Below, in pieces: positions 49,249 to 58,634 of a DNA stretch of 64,000 bases. The stretch covers positions 1 to 64,000 of the forward strand of contig JAFKJU010000018.1 in the NCBI GenBank assembly GCA_017305935.1. Direction: 5' to 3'. A program made the translations under genes and the position numbers. The notes beneath the pieces were generated by a model that made no database searches, had not been told where the DNA came from, and saw only the letters and a program-made list of their open reading frames with translations. The stretch comes from Hyphomicrobiales bacterium (GTDB lineage: Bacteria; Pseudomonadota; Alphaproteobacteria; Rhizobiales; Rhizobiaceae). Numbering within the stretch: the first letter of the stretch is position 1; each line of letters opens with the position of its first letter.

Positions 49249-50274
49249 ATGAAGCGATCAACGGTTACGCGGTTTCTGACAGCCGCATTCGTCGTGGGCA
49301 TCATGCAGGCAAGCTCGATCGGTCCGTCCTTTGCGGATCAGACGCTCCTGAATGTGTCCTACGACCCCACCCGTGAGCTCTACAAGGATTTCAACGCGGC
49401 CTTTGCTGAAAAATGGAAGGCCGATACCGGGGAAACGGTGACGATCCAGACCTCCCATGGCGGGTCCGGCAAGCAGGCGCGCTCGGTGATCGATGGATTG
49501 GAGGCCGACGTCGTCACCCTGGCGCTTGAGGCCGATATCGACGCCATCGCCAAGGAATCGGGCAAGATTCCGGCCGACTGGAAGAAGAGGTTCGAAAACA
49601 ACAGCGCACCCTACACCTCGACCATCGTCTTCCTGGTCCGCAAGGGCAATCCGAAGGGCATCAAGGACTGGGGCGATCTGGTCAAGGACGGCATCCAGGT
49701 GATCACGCCGAACCCGAAGACCTCGGGCGGCGCCCGCTGGAATTTCCTTGCCGCTTGGGCCTGGGCGCGCCAGGCCAATGGTGGTGACGACGCCAAGGCG
49801 CAGGACTATGTGTCGCAGCTCTTCAAGCATGTTCCCGTGCTTGACACCGGCGCACGCGGCTCGACGACCACCTTCGTCCAGCGCGGTCTTGGCGACGTGC
49901 TGATTGCCTGGGAAAACGAGGCCTATCTGTCGCTGGCTGAACTCGGCCCTGACCAGTTCGAAATCGTGACGCCGTCGGTCTCGATCACGGCCGAGCCGCC
50001 AGTGGCGCTGGTCGATGGCAATGTCGACGCCAAGGGCACCCGCAAGGTAGCCGAAGCCTATCTCCAATATCTCTATTCGGATGTCGGGCAGAAGATTGCC
50101 GCCAAGCACTATTACCGCCCCTACAAGCCGGAACTGGCCAATAAGGAGGATATTGCCCGCTTTGGCGAGGTGAAGCTTTCGACCATCGAGGATTTCGGTG
50201 GCTGGGCGGAAGCACAGCCGAAATATTTTGGCGATGGCGGCGTCTTCGACAAGATTTATCAGCCGGGGCAATAA
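49249..50274 (+). CDS. Sulfate/thiosulfate ABC transporter substrate-binding protein
   Basis: 341 residues. Signal peptide to about residue 30 (cleavage near SFADQ), then LLNVSYDPTRELYKDFN, the prosulfate-binding family signature (Sbp/CysP), and TSHGGSGKQARSV, the oxyanion-binding loop. ATG 49249 is fixed by GGAGG five bases upstream; the TTG and ATG further up are weaker. First gene of a four-gene uptake operon. Sbp versus CysP cannot be separated by eye. Confidence 0.93.
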   Translation: MKRSTVTRFLTAAFVVGIMQASSIGPSFADQTLLNVSYDPTRELYKDFNAAFAEKWKADTGETVTIQTSHGGSGKQARSVIDGLEADVVTLALEADIDAIAKESGKIPADWKKRFENNSAPYTSTIVFLVRKGNPKGIKDWGDLVKDGIQVITPNPKTSGGARWNFLAAWAWARQANGGDDAKAQDYVSQLFKHVPVLDTGARGSTTTFVQRGLGDVLIAWENEAYLSLAELGPDQFEIVTPSVSITAEPPVALVDGNVDAKGTRKVAEAYLQYLYSDVGQKIAAKHYYRPYKPELANKEDIARFGEVKLSTIEDFGGWAEAQPKYFGDGGVFDKIYQPGQ

Positions 50275-50280
50275 GATTAT

Positions 50281-51138
50281 ATGGCTGCACAGACTCGCAA
50301 GAGCTGGCAGTTCAGACGGCCGAGCGTCCTTCCCGGTTTCGGGCTGGCGCTCGGCGTTACGCTGTTCTGGCTCACCCTCATCGTTCTCATCCCGCTCGCC
50401 GGGCTCGCCATTCGTTCCAGCGGGCTCGGCGCCGCCAAATTCTGGGCGCTTGCAGCCGATCCGCGCACGCTGAATGCGCTGCGCATCAGCTTTGGCACGG
50501 CATTCCTGGCGGCCATACTCAATGTCGCCTTCGGCATCATCCTCGCCTGGGTGCTGGTGCGTTATCGCTTTCCCGGCAAACGCATCATCGACGCCATGGT
50601 CGACCTGCCTTTCGCGCTGCCGACCGCCGTTGCCGGCATCGCGCTGACGACGCTCTACGCGCCGAACGGCTGGATCGGGCAATTCCTGACGCCGCTTGGC
50701 ATCAAGGTGGCGTTCACGCCGCTCGGCATCGTCATTGCCCTCGTCTTCGTCGGCCTACCCTTCGTGGTGCGCACGGTGCAGCCGGTCATGGAAGAAATCG
50801 ACCGCGAAGTGGAGGAGGCCGCAGCCACGCTCGGCGCCACCCGCTTCCAGACGATTTCGCGCGTGCTGCTACCCGGCCTGGCGCCGGCGGTGCTCACCGG
50901 CTTCGCGCTCGCCTTCGCGCGCGGCGTCGGCGAATACGGCTCGGTGATCTTCATCGCCGGCAACATTCCCTATGTCTCGGAAATCGCGCCGCTTTTGATC
51001 GTCATTCGCCTCGAGGAATTCAACTATCCGGCCGCGACAGCGATTGCCGCCGTCATGCTGATCCTCTCCTTCAGCCTGCTGTTCGTCATCAATCTCATCC
51101 AGAGCTGGAGCCGCAGGAGGTATGGTTATGGCGCATGA
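50281..51138 (+). CDS. cysT: Sulfate ABC transporter permease CysT
   Basis: 285 residues, about six membrane helices, with the DLPFALPTAVAGIALT segment typical of CysT/CysU and the EAA loop VEEAAATLGATRFQTI. Forms the inner-membrane channel with CysW. Overlaps the next gene. Confidence 0.94.
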   Translation: MAAQTRKSWQFRRPSVLPGFGLALGVTLFWLTLIVLIPLAGLAIRSSGLGAAKFWALAADPRTLNALRISFGTAFLAAILNVAFGIILAWVLVRYRFPGKRIIDAMVDLPFALPTAVAGIALTTLYAPNGWIGQFLTPLGIKVAFTPLGIVIALVFVGLPFVVRTVQPVMEEIDREVEEAAATLGATRFQTISRVLLPGLAPAVLTGFALAFARGVGEYGSVIFIAGNIPYVSEIAPLLIVIRLEEFNYPAATAIAAVMLILSFSLLFVINLIQSWSRRRYGYGA

Positions 51139-52012
51139 CACCCAGGCGCTTGCCCCCGGAAATTACGCCCGCGTCGGCAAGGCGACGACCGAACGACCGC
51201 TGGCGCGCTGGACACTGATCGGGATTTCGCTGGTCTTTCTGCTCCTTATCCTGCTCTTGCCGCTCGCAGCCGTCTTCTTCGAGGCGTTGCGTAAAGGCCC
51301 AGAGGCATTCCTGGAAGCGCTGGCCGACCCGGAAACCTTTTCGGCCATCCGCCTGACATTGATCGTCGCCGGGATTTCGGTGCCGCTCAATCTCGTCTTC
51401 GGCATTGCCGCCGCCTGGGCCATCGCCAAATTCGAGTTCAAGGGCAAGGCCTTCCTGACGACACTGATAGACCTGCCCTTTTCGGTCTCGCCGGTCATTT
51501 CCGGCCTGGTCTTCGTGCTGCTGTTCGGTTCGCACAGCATTCTCGCGCCCTATCTGCAAAGCTATGGCATCAAGATCCTGTTCGCCGTGCCGGCGCTGGT
51601 GCTGGCGACCGTCTTCGTCACCTTCCCCTTCATCGCCCGCGAACTGATCCCGCTGATGCAGGAACAGGGCACGTCCGACGAGGAGGCGGCGCTGTCGCTC
51701 GGCGCCAGCGGCTGGCAGACCTTCTGGTATGTGACGCTGCCGAACATCAAATGGGGCCTGCTTTACGGCGTGCTGCTCTGCAACGCCCGCGCCATGGGCG
51801 AGTTCGGCGCCGTTTCGGTGGTCTCGGGCCATATTCGCGGCGTCACCAACACCATGCCGTTGCAGGTCGAAATCCTCTATAACGAATATAATTTCGTTGC
51901 GGCTTTCGCCGTGGCGACCTTGCTGGCGCTGCTGGCCCTTGTCACACTGGTTCTGAAAACGCTGCTCGAATTGCGTTACAGCGCCGAAATTTCCGCCAGC
52001 CGGCGCCACTGA
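51128..52012 (+). CDS. cysW: Sulfate ABC transporter permease CysW
   Basis: 294 residues, six membrane helices, CysW-type DLPFSVSPVISGLVFVLL and EAA loop DEEAALSLGASGWQTF. ATG 51128 sits 7 bases from AGGAGG; ATG 51122 is one base from it and so less likely. Confidence 0.94.
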   Translation: MAHDTQALAPGNYARVGKATTERPLARWTLIGISLVFLLLILLLPLAAVFFEALRKGPEAFLEALADPETFSAIRLTLIVAGISVPLNLVFGIAAAWAIAKFEFKGKAFLTTLIDLPFSVSPVISGLVFVLLFGSHSILAPYLQSYGIKILFAVPALVLATVFVTFPFIARELIPLMQEQGTSDEEAALSLGASGWQTFWYVTLPNIKWGLLYGVLLCNARAMGEFGAVSVVSGHIRGVTNTMPLQVEILYNEYNFVAAFAVATLLALLALVTLVLKTLLELRYSAEISASRRH

Positions 52013-52023
52013 AAGGTTCATGA

Positions 52024-53064
52024 ATGGAAGTTCGCGTAGAAAACATACGCAAGGAGTTCGAGCGGTTTCCGGCTTTGCACGACGTGTCGCTCTCGATCCG
52101 CTCCGGCGAGCTGATCGCGCTGCTGGGGCCTTCCGGCTCCGGCAAGACGACGCTGCTGCGGCTCATCGCCGGGCTGGAAGCGCCGACGCAGGGGAAAATC
52201 TTCTTCGGTGACGACGACGCCTCCTATAAATCGGTGCAGGAGCGCAATATCGGTTTCGTCTTCCAGCATTATGCCCTGTTCCGGCATATGACGGTGCTGG
52301 ACAACGTTGCCTTCGGCCTCAAGGTGCGCCCCTCCAGCCGCCGCCCGACGAAGGCCGAAATCCGCGAGCGCGCCTCGAAACTGCTCGACCTCGTGCAGCT
52401 TTCCGGCCTGGAAAAACGCTATCCGACGCAATTGTCCGGCGGCCAGCGGCAGCGCGTGGCGCTGGCCCGCGCCATGGCGGTCGAGCCGAACGTGCTGCTG
52501 CTCGACGAACCCTTCGGGGCGCTGGATGCGCAGGTGCGCAAGGATCTGCGCAAATGGCTGCGCGAGATCCACGACCAAACCGGCCATACCACCGTCTTCG
52601 TCACCCACGACCAGGAAGAAGCGCTGGAACTGGCCGACCGCATCGTCGTCATGAGCCAGGGCCGCATCGAGCAGGTCGGCACGCCGGACGAGATCTACGA
52701 CACGCCGGTCTCGCCCTTCGTCTTCCGCTTCATCGGCCAGTCCAACTGTTTGAAGGTACGGGTCGCCAATGGCGAAATCTGGCTGGACGACCGGCCGATC
52801 GGCCTGCCCGCCAAGGACGAGGCCGAGGGCGAAGCCCTGCTCTATTTCCGCCCGCACGACATCGAGATTCGCGATGGCTGCGGCGGCTGCATCGCCGGGG
52901 TCGTCGCCGCCTCGCGGCGCGTGGCCGGCACCCGGCATCTGGAACTGGAGATCGGCAACGGCCATGCGCTGATGGAAATCGAGCTACCGCCGGAACGCGC
53001 CGCCGCCGTCGACCGCAGCCGCCTCGCCTTCCGCCCGACCAAGTGGAAGCTTTTTCGCGAGTAA
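52024..53064 (+). CDS. cysA: Sulfate ABC transporter ATP-binding protein CysA
   Basis: 346 residues. Walker [11 protein letters not shown]-loop [10 protein letters not shown], signature LSGGQRQR, Walker [13 protein letters not shown]-loop VTHDQEEA; C-terminal TOBE-like domain. Ends the cys operon and is followed by a hairpin. Confidence 0.95.
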   Translation: MEVRVENIRKEFERFPALHDVSLSIRSGELIALLGPSGSGKTTLLRLIAGLEAPTQGKIFFGDDDASYKSVQERNIGFVFQHYALFRHMTVLDNVAFGLKVRPSSRRPTKAEIRERASKLLDLVQLSGLEKRYPTQLSGGQRQRVALARAMAVEPNVLLLDEPFGALDAQVRKDLRKWLREIHDQTGHTTVFVTHDQEEALELADRIVVMSQGRIEQVGTPDEIYDTPVSPFVFRFIGQSNCLKVRVANGEIWLDDRPIGLPAKDEAEGEALLYFRPHDIEIRDGCGGCIAGVVAASRRVAGTRHLELEIGNGHALMEIELPPERAAAVDRSRLAFRPTKWKLFRE

Positions 53065-53068
53065 GTTT

Positions 53069-53095
53069 TTCCCCGGCTTGATAAAAGCCGGGGAA
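53069..53095. repeat. Hairpin between convergent cysA and monooxygenase genes
   Basis: Perfect 11 bp arms TTCCCCGGCTT/AAGCCGGGGAA with 5-base loop. No T-tract follows on either strand in reading direction, so termination is likely but not of the textbook type. Confidence 0.6.
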
Positions 53096-53100
53096 CCAGC

Positions 53101-54192
53101 CTATTCGACGCGCAAGCCCGCCTGCCGCAACAGCGGCAGGACGCGGTCGCAGAAGAACGGCAGTTCCTGCGTATAATTGACGAAGGACAGGGCGATGCCC
53201 GCATAACCCTTTCGCGAGATCGCCAGCATGTCCTCGACGATCTTTTCCGGCGCCCCGACCAGCGGATAGCTGCCGGCGCCGCCGGCGAAACGCTGCCGAT
53301 AGCGATCATAGGCATCGCTGTCATGCGATTGCGAGAATTCCTTCTTGCCCGCCATATGCGCATCCACCGCCGCATGGTCGGCAAGCGTCACCGCATAGCG
53401 GCGGTAATAATCTTCCGCTTCGGCCTGCATTTCCCGGCAGACGACATGGCAGACGGTATAGACGCCGACATCGCGGCCGGTGCGCGCCGCACGCTCGCGT
53501 ATATCGGCGATGTGACTCCCGGCCTGCTCGATCTCCGTAAAGGTGGTGAACAGGAAATCGCAATGCGCGGCGGCGAAATCCCGGCCGGGGCCGCCGAAAG
53601 CGGCGTTCATCGTCACCGGACGCGGGCTTTGCAGGCTCGCCGGGCTGCTGACCGCATCCTTCAGCGTGTAATAGCTGCCGTCGAAATCGAACGGCGCGCC
53701 CTCATAGGCCTTCTCGACGATATCGAGCCATTCCGCCGCCTGATCGTATCCCTTCTCGACCAGCGACACGCCGAACATGGCGAATTCCTTGGGGTTCCAG
53801 CCGCAGACGATGTTCAGCCCGGCGCGGCCATGGCTGATGTGATCGACGGTCGCCAACGCCTTGGCGGCATAGAGCGGATGCACCAGCGGCACATGCACGG
53901 TCATGAACAGGCCGATGCGTTGCGTCGCCGCCGCCAGTCCCGCCGCCCAGGTAAAGGTCTCGAAACTCCATTCGCGCACGGCATTCTTGCCGCCGAACCC
54001 TTTCCAGCGGGCAATCGGCAGGAAGAATTCCAGCCCCGCCCGGTCGGCGATCTGCGCGGCCGAGAGATTGTCGTCCCAGCCGGCCTTCCAGCGCTCGGGA
54101 ACGTCCGTGATCGCCAGCCCACCATCGGCATTGGCCGAGAAGACGCCGAGCTTGAGTGCGTTTCGACCTTTCAGCGGATGCGACGCGATCAT
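53101..54192 (-). CDS. Luciferase-like FMN-dependent monooxygenase (SfnG/SsuD-like)
   Basis: 363 residues of the two-component LLM TIM-barrel family. Family marks: ARWKGFGGKNAVREWSFETF (N-terminal), HISHGRAGLNIVCGWNPKEF, and GSYPLVGAPEKIVEDML near the C-terminus. The pattern is close to dimethylsulfone and alkanesulfonate monooxygenases, which release sulfite from organosulfur compounds. Proximity to sulfate uptake supports a sulfur-scavenging role, but RutA-like pyrimidine monooxygenases share the fold. No flavin reductase is adjacent. Confidence 0.8.
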   Translation of the reverse strand: MIASHPLKGRNALKLGVFSANADGGLAITDVPERWKAGWDDNLSAAQIADRAGLEFFLPIARWKGFGGKNAVREWSFETFTWAAGLAAATQRIGLFMTVHVPLVHPLYAAKALATVDHISHGRAGLNIVCGWNPKEFAMFGVSLVEKGYDQAAEWLDIVEKAYEGAPFDFDGSYYTLKDAVSSPASLQSPRPVTMNAAFGGPGRDFAAAHCDFLFTTFTEIEQAGSHIADIRERAARTGRDVGVYTVCHVVCREMQAEAEDYYRRYAVTLADHAAVDAHMAGKKEFSQSHDSDAYDRYRQRFAGGAGSYPLVGAPEKIVEDMLAISRKGYAGIALSFVNYTQELPFFCDRVLPLLRQAGLRVE

Positions 54193-54283
54193 GCTCCCTC
54201 CCCAGGATTGCGGTCCGTGACGAAAGGCAGTCTAACGCGATGCGCTGCTCTGGCAAGGTATATTTGAGGCTTAAAATGAAAGC

Positions 54284-54835
54284 CTAGCGCGTTACCGCCA
54301 GCAGCAGCAGCACATAGGCGATAACCGCGACGACGAGCCCCCGGAAAGCAAGCCCCGCAAAGCGATACTTCGCCCGGGCGATCTCGGCCAGCGTATCGAC
54401 ATTGGAGACGTATTCCCGGAAAAGATAATTGGGATCCTTGCGCCGCGCCGCGTCGAGAAATTCCTCACGGTGACGGGCCCAGGCACCCCAGAACAGCGAG
54501 CTGGTCTTGGCGCTCTTGCGCGGCATCACCACGCTGATGGCGCAGATCGCCGAAAACAGTGCGGCGGCGCCGAGAAGCAGAGAGGCAATAATGCCGATGA
54601 AGGTGCCGTTCAGGTATCGGTCGAGACTGAAGACGCCGCGAACTTCGCTCGATGAGACAAGGAAAGCCAGGATGAAGGTGAAGATATAGGCCGCCTTCTG
54701 GTCCGAGATCTTGATCTGGTCGTAGAAGACGTCGTTCACCTTGCGGATATGATCGAAATACTCGCTGTCACGTTCGAATTCCATGTCGGCCGAGTTCAAA
54801 CCGTCATCGGAATAACCGACTTCCAAATCCGCCAT
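54284..54835 (-). CDS. Small membrane protein resembling Pycsar effector (DUF5706/PycTM)
   Basis: 183 residues. An acidic N-terminus leads to a cytosolic helix with KVNDVFYDQIKISDQKAAYI, then membrane segments at about 48-63, 78-104 and 160-181. Between the last two lies a soluble part (SLFWGAWARHREEFLDAA, YVSNVDTLAEIARAKYRFAG). This order (Asp-Lys-Ala motif entering helix 1, hairpin of two helices, soluble helices with Lys-Tyr entering the last helix) is that of DUF5706/PycTM, the membrane effector of pyrimidine-cyclase anti-phage systems, recognised from memory of the family. Divergent from a FecR protein and a class III cyclase. ATG 54835 has GGGGAG 8 bases upstream. Confidence 0.6.
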   Translation of the reverse strand: MADLEVGYSDDGLNSADMEFERDSEYFDHIRKVNDVFYDQIKISDQKAAYIFTFILAFLVSSSEVRGVFSLDRYLNGTFIGIIASLLLGAAALFSAICAISVVMPRKSAKTSSLFWGAWARHREEFLDAARRKDPNYLFREYVSNVDTLAEIARAKYRFAGLAFRGLVVAVIAYVLLLLAVTR

Positions 54836-54966
54836 GAATCAATCTCCCCAATCCTGACCTGTCGCCCTCTTATTACACTTGGCGCAAAAGCGAATATGCT
54901 AAATTTAAGCTTATTGACATTTGCCTGCCTCGTATTCACTCCTGACACAAAGTTTGGTGGGGAATA

Positions 54967-57900
54967 ATGATGCGATTTGCTGCCTGGGGCGCCGTTCTGG
55001 CAGGCACGATACTGTCTTCGGTCCTGTCGGTGCAGGCCGAGCCGCTGGCGAGAAGCGCCCCGGCCGCCGGCGCCGTCATCGCGCGCAAATTCGGCGAGGA
55101 AGTCCGCTTCGTCGATATCACCAACTGGCGCGCCGTCGAACTGCAGCAGAATCTGCTGGCGGGCGACGTGCTGCGCACCAATGCCACCGGCCAGCTCGCC
55201 GTTTTGTTTTCCGACCGCACCCAGGTGCGCCTTGCCCGCAATACCTCGCTGCTGGTCAAGAACATGGCCCGCGATGGCGGCGACACCGATCTCGAACTGC
55301 AATCCGGCACCATCTGGGCACGCGCCGAGCGCGGCGGCTCGGGCGTCGCCGTCGATACGCCGGCCGCGACCGCCGCCATCCGCGGTACAGACTGGTCGCT
55401 GACCGTCGATGCCGGCGGCAAGACCTCGCTGATCGTGCTCGAAGGCGTGGTCGAACTGAAGAACGCGCAGGGCAGCGTCCAGGTACGCCAGGGCGAAGGC
55501 GCCGTCGCTTCCATCGGCCAGGCGCCGCAAAAGGTGGTCATCGTCACTCCCAAGGATCGCGAGCAGATGCTGTACTACCTACAGCTACGCGATTCCTTCA
55601 CATTCATGCCCGCTTCCCCCTTGCCGGTGCGCAACATGTCGGCCGAGAAAAGCCGCATCGATGCGACGCCGGAAGCCAGCCGCAGCGCCGAGGACTGGCT
55701 GACGCTGGCCGAGGTGCAGATGACGCTGGGCGGCCGCCGTCCGGCCGAAGCCGCCTTGCAGGCCGCCGAGGCGCGCGGCCTCTCCGCCCGCCAGCAGGCG
55801 CGCGCCGATCTCATCCGCGCGCTGTTTGCCGGCGCCGAGCGCAATTATCCGCAAGCCGCGAAACTGTTCGGCCGCGCTTCCGGCCGGCTTGACCCGCAGC
55901 GCCAGGCGATTGCCGCCTATGGCGGTTATTACGCCCGCTCTCTGGCCGATCCGGATCGTGTTGAGCAACCGCCGAAAACCGCAGGCGGCCCCTATGCCGC
56001 GCTTGCCGAAGCCTGGACCGCCGGCTTCCTCAAGGACGTCAAGGCGGCGGTGGACGTGCTGAAGAAGGCCGAAGCCCGTTATCCCAACGACCCGACCCTG
56101 CCGGCGGCGCGGGCGCATTTCGCCATGCTGATCGACGATCGCGACCAGATGCGCGACGCCATCGACCGTTCGCTGGCCCTCGACCCCACCCATCCGCTAG
56201 CGCTGGAGGCACGCGCCTCCTACCGGTCCGACTACAAGGGCGATATCAAGGGCGCGATCGCCGACCTACGCGGTGCCCTTGCAGTCGCGCCGGGCTCGTC
56301 CACCGCGCTCAACAATCTCGGCCTCGCACTGATTGAGATCGGCGATACGCGCGGCGCCGAAGAGGCCCTGCAACAGGCCATCGACCTCGATCCGCAAGAT
56401 CCGCTGTCGCATGTCAATCTGGCGATCCTCTATCTCGACCAAGGCCGCGTGAAGGAAGCCAAACGCGAGATCGATATCGCGCTGGCCGCCGATCCGAATT
56501 TCGAGATCGCCCGCGTCATCCGTGGCCGCTACTATATGCAGACCGGCGAGATGGACAAGGCGATGGAGGATCTGCTGGCCGGCTCGACCGCCAATCCCGG
56601 CTATTCGCAGGCCGAACTGATGCTCGCCGCCGTGCATTACGAGACCGGCAATCGCGATGCCGCCGCCCAGGCCATCGACAACGCCGATCGCCTCGACCCG
56701 AACGATCCGGCTATTTCCTCGATCCGCACCGCGATCGCCATCGACGACTACGACGCCGACGGTGCGATCCGCAATGCGCAGGACTACCTGAAACGGGCGC
56801 GAGCGCGCGGCGGCTATTACGGCGCTCTCAGCGCCAATCAGGACGCCGGCTCGACGCTGAACAACGCCTTCCGATTGCAGGGCCTCGATGCCTGGGGGCA
56901 ATATTACGGCGATGTCGTTTTCAACCCGTTCACGGGCGCGAGTTATGTCGACCAGACCCTGCGCGGCAGCCCTGATCCCTTCGTCAACGCCTATAGTTAC
57001 GGCGACAACACCGCCGCCTATTCGAACAACAGCTCCACCTTCTCTTCCTTCATGCAGGGGTTGCTGCTCGATCCGCACATGCTTTCCGGCCGTTCGCGCA
57101 CGGCGAACCTCCTGCGCCGGCCCTTCGTCGAAGGCTCGGCCGGCATCACCTTCACCCGGCCGGACGATCCGGACGCCAAAACCGGCCGCCTGAAGGAAGT
57201 GGAGCTGCAGGGCTATAGCAACGAGCCGATTCCCTTCAGCTTCTATGCCCAGGGCCAGTTCGAAACCAAGCCCGATACCCGCGTTTTCAACGAGTTCGTC
57301 GGCGGCTTCATCAGCGATACCGAGTTGCGCAGCGGCACGGCCTATGTCACCGCCTCGCCCGGCGCCAACGACCATGTCGTCGGCTTCGTCTCGCGCGGAA
57401 AGTCCGACCAAGAGATAACCGTGCCGCTGATACTCGATTTCGGCGGCATTCCCGTCCTGATCGGTACGCAGAACAACTACAAGACCGAGGCGACCCAGGC
57501 GGGTTTTGCCTGGAGCCATTCCTTCGCTTATCGCAACAATCTGAATGCTGCTGTCTTTTACACCCAGCAGAAGCGTGACAGCCGCCAACTCGGAGTCATC
57601 AACGATTTCCTGGCGACCGAGGATTACGGATTGGACGAACAGCGTGGCATCATCGGCGCGCTCAATCACACCGTCGGGAATGACGAGCTCACCTGGCGTT
57701 ACGGCATCGAAGGCGGAACCCTGCGCCTGCATAGTCAGGCGCTCGGCTTCCAGTATCCGCCGTTCACCGTGCCGATGAGTTCCACCTTCAACGAGGTCAT
57801 CGACGACGTCACCGTCGGCCGCGCCTATGTCGATGCAATTTACGAGGCATCGCCCGACTTGAAATTCGAGGGCGCCCTGTTCGGTACCTATCTCAACGGC

Positions 57901-58632
57901 GATACCGTCGACGTGGCGCGGCTGGAGCCGCGCGTCGGCGTCGCCTGGTCACCGGCCGAAGGGCAATGGCTGCGGCTCGGCTATCTGCGGGAAAGCTCCG
58001 ACCTCGGCCTGCCGACGCTGTCGCCCATCGGCCTGCTCGGCCTGCAATCCAACCAGCGACCGCTCGATACCGAGGGCTACAGCGACACCTTCGCCGCCCG
58101 GTGGGAGGCGGAATGGAACAACCGGCTGTTCACTGCCATCGATTTCCAGCATCAGAACCTGCATAGCCTGTCCATCGGCGTCCCCCTGACGGTCGATACC
58201 ATCGATCTTACCAAGGGCCGTGTCGACCGCGTCAGCGCCACCGCCAACATCGCCCTCGGTCACGGCTTCGGTCTTTCGGCGACGGGCGTCTATGCGGATT
58301 CGGAAAACCTCGACCCAACGAGCGCCGGATATGGTCAAGGCCTGCCCTATGTGCCGAAAAAGGCGGCGCAGGTCGCCGTTACCTGGGTCAACGACCACAA
58401 TGTCAAGACGACGCTCGCCGCCAACTATACCGGCAAGCGCCAGGGTGACGACAATGGCAACGCGCTGGATTCCTACTGGACTCTGGATGCGACGCTGCAA
58501 TGGGAACCGTTCGACAAGCGGATCGCGGTCAATCTCGCCGCCTACAACATCCTCGACCAGCAATTCGAGGTCACGCCGCGCGTTCCCGGCTGGGGCCGCA
58601 CCTATATGGGCTCCATCAAAGTGCGCTTCTGA
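54967..58632 (+). CDS. FecR-TPR-outer-membrane beta-barrel fusion protein
   Basis: 1221 residues. Signal peptide 1-24; FecR domain about 60-165 (GDVLRTNATGQLAVLFSDRT, VDTPAATAAIRGTDW); about ten TPR-like helical repeats from about 235 to 600 (SSTALNNLGLALIEIGDTRG is one); and a C-terminal part (about 700-1221) of alternating strands resembling a TonB-receptor-type barrel that ends in Phe (KVRF), as outer-membrane barrels do. It would sit in the outer membrane with FecR and TPR in the periplasm, perhaps sensing or assembling an envelope component. The cyclase gene follows two bases after its stop, so the two are an operon. Function unknown. Confidence 0.8.
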   Translation: MMRFAAWGAVLAGTILSSVLSVQAEPLARSAPAAGAVIARKFGEEVRFVDITNWRAVELQQNLLAGDVLRTNATGQLAVLFSDRTQVRLARNTSLLVKNMARDGGDTDLELQSGTIWARAERGGSGVAVDTPAATAAIRGTDWSLTVDAGGKTSLIVLEGVVELKNAQGSVQVRQGEGAVASIGQAPQKVVIVTPKDREQMLYYLQLRDSFTFMPASPLPVRNMSAEKSRIDATPEASRSAEDWLTLAEVQMTLGGRRPAEAALQAAEARGLSARQQARADLIRALFAGAERNYPQAAKLFGRASGRLDPQRQAIAAYGGYYARSLADPDRVEQPPKTAGGPYAALAEAWTAGFLKDVKAAVDVLKKAEARYPNDPTLPAARAHFAMLIDDRDQMRDAIDRSLALDPTHPLALEARASYRSDYKGDIKGAIADLRGALAVAPGSSTALNNLGLALIEIGDTRGAEEALQQAIDLDPQDPLSHVNLAILYLDQGRVKEAKREIDIALAADPNFEIARVIRGRYYMQTGEMDKAMEDLLAGSTANPGYSQAELMLAAVHYETGNRDAAAQAIDNADRLDPNDPAISSIRTAIAIDDYDADGAIRNAQDYLKRARARGGYYGALSANQDAGSTLNNAFRLQGLDAWGQYYGDVVFNPFTGASYVDQTLRGSPDPFVNAYSYGDNTAAYSNNSSTFSSFMQGLLLDPHMLSGRSRTANLLRRPFVEGSAGITFTRPDDPDAKTGRLKEVELQGYSNEPIPFSFYAQGQFETKPDTRVFNEFVGGFISDTELRSGTAYVTASPGANDHVVGFVSRGKSDQEITVPLILDFGGIPVLIGTQNNYKTEATQAGFAWSHSFAYRNNLNAAVFYTQQKRDSRQLGVINDFLATEDYGLDEQRGIIGALNHTVGNDELTWRYGIEGGTLRLHSQALGFQYPPFTVPMSSTFNEVIDDVTVGRAYVDAIYEASPDLKFEGALFGTYLNGDTVDVARLEPRVGVAWSPAEGQWLRLGYLRESSDLGLPTLSPIGLLGLQSNQRPLDTEGYSDTFAARWEAEWNNRLFTAIDFQHQNLHSLSIGVPLTVDTIDLTKGRVDRVSATANIALGHGFGLSATGVYADSENLDPTSAGYGQGLPYVPKKAAQVAVTWVNDHNVKTTLAANYTGKRQGDDNGNALDSYWTLDATLQWEPFDKRIAVNLAAYNILDQQFEVTPRVPGWGRTYMGSIKVRF

Positions 58633-58634
58633 CC

